8,640 nucleotides of DNA from Candidatus Firestonebacteria bacterium RIFOXYA2_FULL_40_8 (GTDB lineage: Bacteria; Oederibacteriota; D2-FULL-39-29). Below the pieces are notes generated by a model. The model searched no databases. It saw only the letters and a program-made list of their open reading frames with translations, and was not told the origin of the DNA. Where the stretch lies: contig MFGS01000199.1 in NCBI GenBank assembly GCA_001778355.1, positions 24,390 through 33,029 of the forward strand, read 5' to 3'. The position numbers and the translations under genes were made by a program. Of this stretch, positions 1 through 5,019 are shown piece after piece (position 1 is the first letter of the stretch; the number at the start of each line of letters is the position of its first letter).

Positions 1-629
1 TCACTTTTGCGTACAATTTTACCGGCGGCTCGATATTAAAATGGTACAGGGACTATATTGCCGACTTTGAAAAGGGAGTTGCGAAAGCCAAAAAGAAAGA
101 TGTGTACGATATTATTACCGGTAATCTGCCCAAAGAACCGACAGGGCTTATGGTCCTTCCGCATTTTACGGTAACAGGCACCCCGCTTTTTGATAACAAC
201 TCCAAAGGCGCAATACTCGGACTGACTCTCACGACCGGCAAGAAGGAAATAGTCAAGGCGTTAATGGAAGGCGTTACCTACGAAATGATGCTGAACATCA
301 ACTGCCTGAAAAAATCCGGTTTGAATATAAACGAAGTCCGTGTGATGGGCGGCGGAGCTAAATCCCCATTCTGGCTTCAGCTTAAAGCAGATATGTACGG
401 AGTGAAAACGGTATCGTTAAATGTCACCGAAGCCGGCTGTCTTGGCGGCGCCATCCGTGCCGGAACAGCCATTGGTATTTATAAAGACCTAAAAGAAGCT
501 ACAGCTAAAACAGTCAAAATAAAAAAAGAGTACCACCCCAATACAAAAAGAAATAAGATTTACCGTGAAAAATTCGAGATGTACAATAAGTTATACCCTG
601 CCTTGAAAGACGTGTTGCATAATCTATGA
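1..629 (+). CDS. FGGY-family carbohydrate kinase, C-terminal part (xylulokinase-like)
   Basis: This is a 5'-truncated gene whose reading frame enters at base 3; about 208 residues are visible before TGA at 627-629. FGGY kinases phosphorylate sugars such as xylulose, fuculose, ribulose or glycerol with ATP in the cytoplasm. The fragment holds the C-terminal ATPase lobe. A YNFTGGSILKWYRD stretch is at the window edge. Then come GAILGLTL, EGVTYE and the adenosine-binding MGGGAKSPFWLQLKAD, followed by EAGCLGGAIRAG, all typical of the family's second domain. The catalytic Asp and the sugar-binding N-terminal lobe lie outside the window, so the substrate cannot be read. Xylulokinase is favoured from the general look of the C-terminal motifs and from the convergent D-lyxose isomerase-like gene, which would supply D-xylulose. 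Fuculokinase or another pentulose kinase remains possible. Family assignment is firm; substrate is inference. Confidence 0.9.
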   Translation, partial: TFAYNFTGGSILKWYRDYIADFEKGVAKAKKKDVYDIITGNLPKEPTGLMVLPHFTVTGTPLFDNNSKGAILGLTLTTGKKEIVKALMEGVTYEMMLNINCLKKSGLNINEVRVMGGGAKSPFWLQLKADMYGVKTVSLNVTEAGCLGGAIRAGTAIGIYKDLKEATAKTVKIKKEYHPNTKRNKIYREKFEMYNKLYPALKDVLHNL

Positions 630-650
630 ATCACCATAAGTGGTTCATAG
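624..650. terminator. Hairpin overlapping the kinase stop codon
   Basis: The 11-nt arms CTATGAATCAC (624-634) and GTGGTTCATAG (640-650) pair fully, with one G-T wobble, around a 5-nt loop. The kinase TGA lies in the left arm. No T-run follows on either strand, so a classical Rho-independent terminator is not proven. The position between convergent genes suggests a 3'-end structure. Confidence 0.5.
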
Positions 651-698
651 CCCTGCACCCGACCCTATCTTGATTAAAATTAGGGGAGTGGTACAGGG
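651..698. terminator. Second hairpin between convergent genes (possible bidirectional 3'-end structure)
   Basis: The arms 651-667 and 681-698 pair as CCCTG/CAGGG, ACC/GGT and CCCTA/TAGGG, with small interruptions, around a 13-nt AT-rich loop. The hairpin ends immediately before the cupin gene's stop codon (699-701 on the minus strand) and directly abuts the preceding hairpin. Both convergent transcripts would therefore run into it. There is no U-tract. Confidence 0.45.
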
Positions 699-1178
699 TT
701 AGAGCTGGCCGTTCACTCCAATAGATTTATCATGCATATGATTATCACCCGGCTTACAGGGCTTTGATACTTCCAGAAGAAGCGCAGGCCCTTTCCCCGT
801 AAATGAGTGAAGTGCCCCTTGTTTCATCGTAACCGTCTCGCCTTGCTTTCGTATCTTCGTCTTTCCGTTAACTTTCATACTGACTTTACCTTTCAGTACA
901 AAAAACGTTTCATGTTTGAACTTGTGCAAATGGTAAGGACAAGTCTGCCCGTTAAAAACAAAAAGAAACTTCCCGCAATACCCTTCCTTGTCTTCATTGC
1001 AAATCCAATACTCAATAAGCCCTTGTTTATAAAACTCCCCCGTCCCAAGGTCCAGAACCTGCGGTTCAACCGAAGGCATTGAAAGCCCCCATTTCTGTAT
1101 CTGCCTCTTGAAAACCCGAAGGGCCTTAATTCTGTCTTTCCCTTGAATCTGGTAGTTTCTTCTAACTAAATCTGCCAT
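699..1178 (-). CDS. Small cupin protein, D-lyxose isomerase-like (YdaE type)
   Basis: This is a 159-residue single-domain cupin. Motif 1 is at residues 83-97: H83-L-H85, four residues, E90, six residues, G97 (HLHKFKHETFFVLKG), which matches the cupin metal-site pattern exactly. Motif 2 contributes H124 in KQGALH, so the four expected metal ligands (His, His, Glu, His) are present. The block around GQTCPYHLH, ETF, GKV and V-NG resembles the B. subtilis YdaE-type D-lyxose/D-mannose isomerases, and the length is close to theirs. Such enzymes are metal-dependent cytoplasmic aldose-ketose isomerases (D-lyxose to D-xylulose, D-mannose to D-fructose). The start is well supported: AAGGAG (1184-1189) sits 5-6 nt ahead of the ATG, below a good promoter. 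The gene converges on a xylulokinase-like gene, which fits a pentose route. The cupin call is secure; the lyxose isomerase call is a family-level inference. Confidence 0.8.
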   Translation of the reverse strand: MADLVRRNYQIQGKDRIKALRVFKRQIQKWGLSMPSVEPQVLDLGTGEFYKQGLIEYWICNEDKEGYCGKFLFVFNGQTCPYHLHKFKHETFFVLKGKVSMKVNGKTKIRKQGETVTMKQGALHSFTGKGPALLLEVSKPCKPGDNHMHDKSIGVNGQL

Positions 1179-1207
1179 TTTTGCTCCTTGTTTCGATAGA
1201 TGGTGGT

Positions 1208-1236
1208 ATTCTAGCAGAATAATAAATGGGTTTCAA
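1208..1236 (-). promoter_or_regulatory. Sigma-70-type promoter for the cupin gene
   Basis: On the minus strand a -35 TTGAAA (1231-1236) and a -10 TAGAAT (1208-1213) are separated by exactly 17 nt. Both boxes match consensus at five of six positions. Transcription would start around 1200, giving a leader of about 25 nt that includes the AAGGAG ribosome binding site. Confidence 0.65.
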
Positions 1237-1251
1237 TTGATATGTGTATCT

Positions 1252-1284
1252 ATACAATCTTAAAGTGGTACTTTAAAATTGTAT
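1252..1284. promoter_or_regulatory. 33-bp dyad, candidate operator between divergent promoters
   Basis: ATACAATCTTAAAGT (1252-1266) and ACTTTAAAATTGTAT (1270-1284) are inverted copies with 14 of 15 positions matching around a 3-bp centre (GGT). The dyad sits upstream of the -35 boxes of both divergent promoters and shares its last base with the rightward -35. That placement suits a dimeric regulator controlling one or both genes. No regulator gene is seen next to it. As RNA it would not be part of either predicted transcript, so a DNA operator is more likely than an RNA element. Confidence 0.55.
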
Positions 1285-1313
1285 TGACAAGCAGGAATAG
1301 GTTGGTTTATTCT
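1284..1313 (+). promoter_or_regulatory. Sigma-70-type promoter for the MORN-repeat gene
   Basis: A perfect -35 TTGACA (1284-1289) is followed after 18 nt by TATTCT (1308-1313), which matches the -10 consensus at four of six positions. The predicted leader is about 45 nt and carries AAGGGGAG (1355-1362) ahead of the ATG at 1366. The -35 touches the adjacent dyad, so a protein bound there would be well placed to affect this promoter. Confidence 0.55.
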
Positions 1314-1365
1314 TAGTATACAATAACAAACAGGGTTGAAATCATATTTGTAGCAAGGGGAGATA

Positions 1366-2241
1366 ATGAAAAAGTATACTAAGAAATATATATTGGTTGG
1401 TTTAAGCTTCATTCTTCCATTTGTAGTTGTTTATAAAATGCCGGAAGTTATAAAATATTGGCAACAAAATGGCTCAAGCAAAACATACTATAAGAATGGG
1501 AATATTCATGAGATCAAGCATTTGAAAAATGGAAAATTGAACGGAGAATATAAAGAGTATTTCGAAAATGGTCAACTCAAACAAAAAATGAACTATGTGG
1601 ACGGTAATAATTTAGGTGGAGAAAGAAGTTATCTAAAGATTGTTTCAAAGGATGGATCTGTAAAGACGTATTACGATGATGGAAAACTTCAGGGAGAAGC
1701 TCATTTGAAAGATGGCAAGATAGATGGCTTGGTTAAAACATATTACGAAAGCGGCCATTTGCAGAGCGAAGCAATTTACAAAAATGATAAACGTGATGGT
1801 TTAAGTAGGATGTATGATGATAGTGGGACACTAAGGAGAGAAGTGATAATTAATCCTGACGGCAGTATTGAAGGGTGTCTAAAACAGTATTATAAAAATG
1901 GTAAAGCGAGATACATTGCTAACTATAAGAATGGCAAGTTGGATGGTGTAACAAAAAACTATTGTGAAGATGGGAAAATTGAATTGATTGAAACTTATAA
2001 AGACGGGAAAATAATAAATTTAAAAAAGTATGATGAATTCGGAAAAGAGACTTCAAGTCGTGACTTCAATATTTTAGACAATTATAAGTTAGAAAATCAA
2101 TATTATGAAAACGGGAAGATACGGTCAATATTCATATATAGAAACGAAAAAAGGGTGAATTTTAAAACATTTAACAAATACGGTAAAGAGACTTCAAATA
2201 GGGATTTTCCTTATGAAGAAGTAACCAAAGAGCGGAAGTGA
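1366..2241 (+). CDS. Membrane-anchored MORN_2/YwqK-like repeat protein
   Basis: This 291-residue protein has a Lys-rich N-terminus and a hydrophobic segment at about residues 8-23 (YILVGLSFILPFVVVY). The segment is probably an uncleaved signal anchor that exports the rest. The remainder is a ladder of Y-x-x-x-G units (YYKNG, YFENG, YYDDG, YYESG, YDDSG, YYKNG, YCEDG, YDEFG, YYENG, KYG) beginning near residues 41, 65, 102, 126, 150, 175, 199, 222, 246 and 269. The period is 23-25 residues, with one 37-residue gap around 80-101. This is the MORN_2 pattern of proteins often labelled YwqK-family antitoxins; that label is only homology and no toxin gene lies alongside. The last repeats share KETSSRDF (227-234) and KETSNRDF (274-281), which suggests a recent internal duplication. 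The start is supported by AAGGGGAG 3 nt upstream. Base composition is far more AT-rich than in neighbouring genes (sampled 60-nt lines are 22-27% GC, against 37-48% elsewhere), which suggests transfer. Function is unknown. Confidence 0.8.
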   Translation: MKKYTKKYILVGLSFILPFVVVYKMPEVIKYWQQNGSSKTYYKNGNIHEIKHLKNGKLNGEYKEYFENGQLKQKMNYVDGNNLGGERSYLKIVSKDGSVKTYYDDGKLQGEAHLKDGKIDGLVKTYYESGHLQSEAIYKNDKRDGLSRMYDDSGTLRREVIINPDGSIEGCLKQYYKNGKARYIANYKNGKLDGVTKNYCEDGKIELIETYKDGKIINLKKYDEFGKETSSRDFNILDNYKLENQYYENGKIRSIFIYRNEKRVNFKTFNKYGKETSNRDFPYEEVTKERK

Positions 2242-2341
2242 ATAGGCTTATAAATGATATGTAATATATGATGCATTACCAAGAAGGTTAAATATTTGCA
2301 GTATCTGTTCTAGTGTGATAATATACGGATGTAATGAAAAG

Positions 2342-2376
2342 ACGTTACGAGTAGCGGGTTACGGGTGACGGGTTAA
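2342..2376 (+). repeat. Left inverted arm: degenerate heptamer array
   Basis: This arm reads as consecutive 7-mers: GTTACGA, GTAGCGG, GTTACGG, GTGACGG and a partial GTTAA (2344-2376). The whole 35-nt arm matches the reverse complement of 2674-2708 at 31 of 35 positions. Confidence 0.85.
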
Positions 2377-2456
2377 AAAGTACGAAGTAAGAAGAACGAA
2401 GTATCCGCCTTCAGTCCCGCCTGTTGGCGAGGTCTCGCAATAAACATTGTTGCGGA

Positions 2457-2477
2457 CGAGATCTCACCGAAGGTGGA
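2457..2477 (-). repeat. 21-bp dispersed repeat, inverted copy 1
   Basis: The reverse complement of this stretch matches 2728-2748 at 20 of 21 positions and contains the palindrome GAGATCTC. It also forms an imperfect stem with TCCGCCTTCAGT (2404-2415). This copy lies between the heptamer arms. Confidence 0.75.
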
Positions 2478-2523
2478 CAAAGTACGAAGTGACAGAAGAA
2501 TGTAATTATTCTGTCATCCCGTG

Positions 2524-2588
2524 CTGGGACACAGAGTTGGTGTTTTTTGCCCGCCAGTCTTTAAGGAGGGCGGGAGCCAGTGTCTTGG
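2524..2588. repeat. Nested hairpin inside the repeat block
   Basis: CCCGCC (2550-2555) and GGCGGG (2569-2574) form a perfect GC stem. Around it, GACAC (2528-2532) pairs with GTGTC (2580-2584), and wobble pairs extend the outer stem. A T-run precedes the inner stem and does not follow it, so this is not a plus-strand intrinsic terminator. It looks like a REP-type intergenic palindrome. Confidence 0.5.
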
Positions 2589-2673
2589 TTCTATAATATA
2601 ATAATATCACCTTAATGTAGCATCCACCCAGGTGGATTTAGCGAAAGGTTATGGTTTGATATTTAGACTTTGC

Positions 2674-2708
2674 TTAACCCGTAACTCGTAACCCGCTACC
2701 CGTTACGT
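2674..2708 (-). repeat. Right inverted arm: degenerate heptamer array
   Basis: Read on the minus strand, this arm is GTAACGG, GTAGCGG, GTTACGA, GTTACGG and GTTAA. It is the inverted partner of 2342-2376, with four mismatches over 35 nt. The pair brackets about 300 bp, giving a roughly 370-bp unit without a coding capacity that I can see. It could be a non-autonomous element or a recombination-prone repeat pair. Confidence 0.85.
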
Positions 2709-2727
2709 TATTTTGCATGCAGCAGTT

Positions 2728-2748
2728 TCCACCTGCGGTGAGATCTCG
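2728..2748 (+). repeat. 21-bp dispersed repeat, copy 2, upstream of the oxidoreductase start
   Basis: This copy matches the reverse complement of 2457-2477 except at one base. It lies outside the right heptamer arm, only 26 nt before the ribosome binding site of the next gene. It is followed by GGCGGA, which can pair with the TCCACC at its start. Confidence 0.75.
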
Positions 2749-2790
2749 CTAAGGGCGGAGAATCTAATTCGAAAAAGGAGAACAAGACAC

Positions 2791-3846
2791 ATGATAAGAC
2801 TAGGCATAATCGGTACGGGGTCGATGGCGAATACGCATGCTACGAATTTCAAAAACATAAAGGATGTGGAGATTGTTGCTTGTTGTGATATTGATATGCA
2901 AAAAGTCGAGCAATACTCGAAGAAACACTGTGTAAAAGGGTGTTACTCGGATGTTTCCGAGATGCTTGACAACGAAAAACTGGATGCGGTTTCGGTTGTG
3001 ACTTCCGACAGGTTCCATCATCCTGTAGTCATGAAAGCTCTTTCAAAAAATCTGAATGTGATGAGCGAGAAGCCGCTTGCGCTAAACAGTAAAGACGCCT
3101 GGGAAATGGCAAAGATGGCAAAAAAGAAAGGTGTCATAAACAACGTTAACTTCTCCTATCGCAACAGTTGTGCGGCTCAGATGGCTGCAAAGCTTATCAA
3201 AAAGGGCGAGATCGGAGTTATAAAACATATAGAAGCGTACTATCAGCAGTCATGGCTTGTGAGCGGCGCGTGGGGCGATTGGAGAACCGGGTTGCAGTGG
3301 GGCTGGAGACTGGCAACGAAGATGGGCTCAAACGGAGTTCTCGGGGATGTCGGCGTTCATATCTATGACCTTACTACTTTTATTGCGGGTACGGAGATAG
3401 TTGAACTCAACAGTCTGCTCAAGAATTTCAAAAAAACACCCGGGTCTTTGATGGGTAACAAGTTTGATGCTAACGATACCGTAATGACTATGGCAAAATT
3501 CAAGAATGGCGCAGTCGGTTCGATATTTGCCTCAAGATTTATTACCGGGCATCCGAACAACCTTAAAGTCGGGGTTTATGGCGATAAGGGAGCTATTGAA
3601 GTTTATCTGAATGATGTTCGCGCTACCTATGAAGAGCTGCATATTTGCAGGGGAGACAATGCCTTAAAGAAAAACTCCTGGGAGACTCTTATTGCTCCTG
3701 AAACTCCGAATATGTACCAGCGGTTCATAAACGGGGTAAAATCCGGAAAGAATGACCAGGGGGATTTTGCAACCGGCGCGAAAGTACAGGATTATATTGA
3801 TGCAAGTTTCAAGTCGGACAAGAAAAAAGGTTGGGTAAAAATCTAA
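2791..3846 (+). CDS. Gfo/Idh/MocA-family NAD(P)-dependent oxidoreductase
   Basis: The chosen start at 2791 gives 351 residues beginning MIRLGIIGTGSMANTH, the N-terminal Rossmann dinucleotide-binding loop (GTGSMA at 8-13). AAAGGAG (2774-2780) lies 10 nt upstream. A longer in-frame ATG at 2713 would add 26 residues encoded by repeat sequence, has no ribosome binding site, and is rejected. The family's EKP motif is at 93-95, with K94 expected to contact cofactor and substrate. The C-terminal domain carries GVLGDVGVHIYDL (182-194), with D186 and H190 at the usual catalytic positions. These enzymes oxidise or reduce sugars, inositols or nucleotide sugars in the cytoplasm; no residue seen here fixes the substrate. 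A strong hairpin with a T-run follows the stop by 9 nt. The gene lies between sugar-kinase genes and the lipid A genes, so the context is ambiguous. Confidence 0.88.
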   Translation: MIRLGIIGTGSMANTHATNFKNIKDVEIVACCDIDMQKVEQYSKKHCVKGCYSDVSEMLDNEKLDAVSVVTSDRFHHPVVMKALSKNLNVMSEKPLALNSKDAWEMAKMAKKKGVINNVNFSYRNSCAAQMAAKLIKKGEIGVIKHIEAYYQQSWLVSGAWGDWRTGLQWGWRLATKMGSNGVLGDVGVHIYDLTTFIAGTEIVELNSLLKNFKKTPGSLMGNKFDANDTVMTMAKFKNGAVGSIFASRFITGHPNNLKVGVYGDKGAIEVYLNDVRATYEELHICRGDNALKKNSWETLIAPETPNMYQRFINGVKSGKNDQGDFATGAKVQDYIDASFKSDKKKGWVKI

Positions 3847-3854
3847 GAAAAATG

Positions 3855-3883
3855 ACGGGCGCTGGCAAAAAAGCGCCCGTTTT
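3855..3883 (+). terminator. Intrinsic-terminator-like hairpin between oxidoreductase and lpxB
   Basis: Perfect 9-bp arms ACGGGCGCT (3855-3863) and AGCGCCCGT (3872-3880) enclose an 8-nt loop. A TTTT run follows, then CATTT. The stem is GC-rich and stable. It ends about 20 nt before the lpxB start, which leaves no room for a separate lpxB promoter after it. Confidence 0.85.
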
Positions 3884-3903
3884 CATTTAAGGCGGAAAAC
3901 AAT

Positions 3904-5019
3904 TTGAAACTTTTCATTAATGTCGGGGATGCTTCGGCGGATATTTACGGCGCGCAGATAATACGGGAATTGAAAAAACTGGAGCCGGATATCGAGATTC
4001 ATGCTAACGGCGGGAAGTTAATGCAGGAAGCCGGGGCAAAACTCTTTTGTAATCTCGTGGAGTTCTCCGTAATCGGCATCTCTGAAGTCATAAAAAAGTA
4101 CTTTCCTCTTATGAAGATCCTGAAAGATACCGCAAAATACATAAAAGATAACAATATACGGACCGTTGTTTTGGTGGATTACCCGGGATTTAACCTACGG
4201 CTGGCAAAAATACTAAAGAAAGACGGGGGAAAAGTGATCTACTATATATTACCTCAGGTTTGGGCGTGGAATGAAGGCCGGATAAAGACGATAAAGAAAG
4301 TCGTGGACCAGGCAATCGTTCTTTTTCCTTTCGAGAAGGCTATCTATGAGAAAGTAAACGTTCCCGTCGAATACTTCGGACACCCTCTTTTTGAGGCGGC
4401 AAAACCTTCCAAGACCAAAAAAGAATTAAGGGCTGAGTTTAAACTTCCGGAAGGCAAAACAGTTGTCGGCCTTTTCCCCGGAAGCAGAAGACAGGAGATT
4501 GAAACCCTCCTTCCCGAAATGGTAAAGCTTACACAAAATTATAAAAATGTCGAATATATTCTTTGCCGGGCTCCGGTGGTCTTGCCTGAACTAATAAAAA
4601 AACACCTGGGCGACATTTCTATAAAAATTATTGACGGACGGGCTTATGATGTGATGGAGGCGTGCGATATTGCCGTCTTTGCTTCCGGTACGGTCACGCT
4701 GGAAGGGGCTTTGATGAAAAAGCCGATGGTCATCGTATATAGACTGTCTAAACTTACGGAGTTTGTCTTCCGGCTCCTTGCAAAAGTGAAATTTGCGACT
4801 TTGCCTAACATTATTGCGGGGAAACAGGTTGTCACTGAACTTATCCAAGAGCGGGCGAACGCAAAAGAAATAGAAATTGAACTCCGAAAGCTGATTGAAA
4901 ATCCTGCCGAAAAAGAAAAAATGCTTTTGGAGCTTCAAAAAATATCCGACTCGTTGAAAGGCGTGAATATAATGAGCAAGACCGCCGAGAAAATATTAAA
5001 ATGCGCAAAACTGTCTTAG
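3904..5019 (+). CDS. lpxB: Lipid-A-disaccharide synthase
   Basis: This 371-residue protein is close to the usual LpxB length (E. coli is slightly longer). LpxB (glycosyltransferase family 19) joins lipid X to UDP-2,3-diacylglucosamine to give the tetraacyl disaccharide 1-phosphate at the inner face of the inner membrane. Diagnostic segments are MKLFINVGDASAD at the N-terminus (the family's GEASGD-like loop), VDYPGFNLRLA (91-101, with the conserved D92), ILPQVWAWNEGR (115-126), EYFGHPL (156-162), GLFPGSRRQEIE (189-200) and ASGTVTLEGALMKKPMVIVYR (260-280). The start is a TTG at 3904, preceded by a weak AAGGCGG (3889-3895); it gives the expected N-terminal strand, and no upstream ATG fits. The 3' end overlaps the next gene by 19 nt. 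Loop residues GDASAD differ slightly from the common GEASGD form. Identification is secure. Confidence 0.96.
   Translation: MKLFINVGDASADIYGAQIIRELKKLEPDIEIHANGGKLMQEAGAKLFCNLVEFSVIGISEVIKKYFPLMKILKDTAKYIKDNNIRTVVLVDYPGFNLRLAKILKKDGGKVIYYILPQVWAWNEGRIKTIKKVVDQAIVLFPFEKAIYEKVNVPVEYFGHPLFEAAKPSKTKKELRAEFKLPEGKTVVGLFPGSRRQEIETLLPEMVKLTQNYKNVEYILCRAPVVLPELIKKHLGDISIKIIDGRAYDVMEACDIAVFASGTVTLEGALMKKPMVIVYRLSKLTEFVFRLLAKVKFATLPNIIAGKQVVTELIQERANAKEIEIELRKLIENPAEKEKMLLELQKISDSLKGVNIMSKTAEKILKCAKLS

Larger units (their letters stand above)
2242..2790. other. 549-bp gene-free interval packed with short repeats
   Basis: No convincing gene is visible here. The only ATG-led extension (an upstream in-frame start at 2713 for the next gene) lies inside repeat sequence. 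The interval holds two inverted heptamer arrays (2342-2376 and 2674-2708), two inverted copies of a 21-bp block (2457-2477 and 2728-2748), repeated ACGAAGTA octamers (2382-2389, 2396-2403, with an ACGAAGTG relative at 2484-2491), and a nested hairpin (2524-2588). Overlapping TATAAT boxes at 2592-2602 could be -10 elements, but no good -35 lies at the right distance. The mosaic looks like accumulated dispersed genomic repeats rather than a decayed gene. Confidence 0.7.

Noticed and set aside
807..1082. Plus-strand ORF of 91 codons
   Set aside because: It lies wholly antisense to the well-supported cupin gene, has no ribosome binding site and no recognisable protein features.
1366..2241. YwqK toxin-antitoxin pair
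   Set aside because: Only the repeat protein is present. No toxin-like frame lies beside it, so the antitoxin label would be a name taken from homology only.
2541..2574. Intrinsic terminator at the GC hairpin
   Set aside because: The T-run precedes the stem on the plus strand, and no T-run follows the stem on either strand.
2342..2708. CRISPR array or true insertion sequence in the repeat-rich gap
   Set aside because: The units are 7-mers without spacers, only two arms exist, and no transposase frame or clear target duplication is present.
2713..2790. N-terminal extension of the first Gfo/Idh/MocA protein from an upstream ATG at 2713
   Set aside because: The 26 extra residues are encoded by dispersed-repeat sequence with no ribosome binding site. 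ATG 2791 has AAAGGAG upstream and begins exactly at the Rossmann strand.
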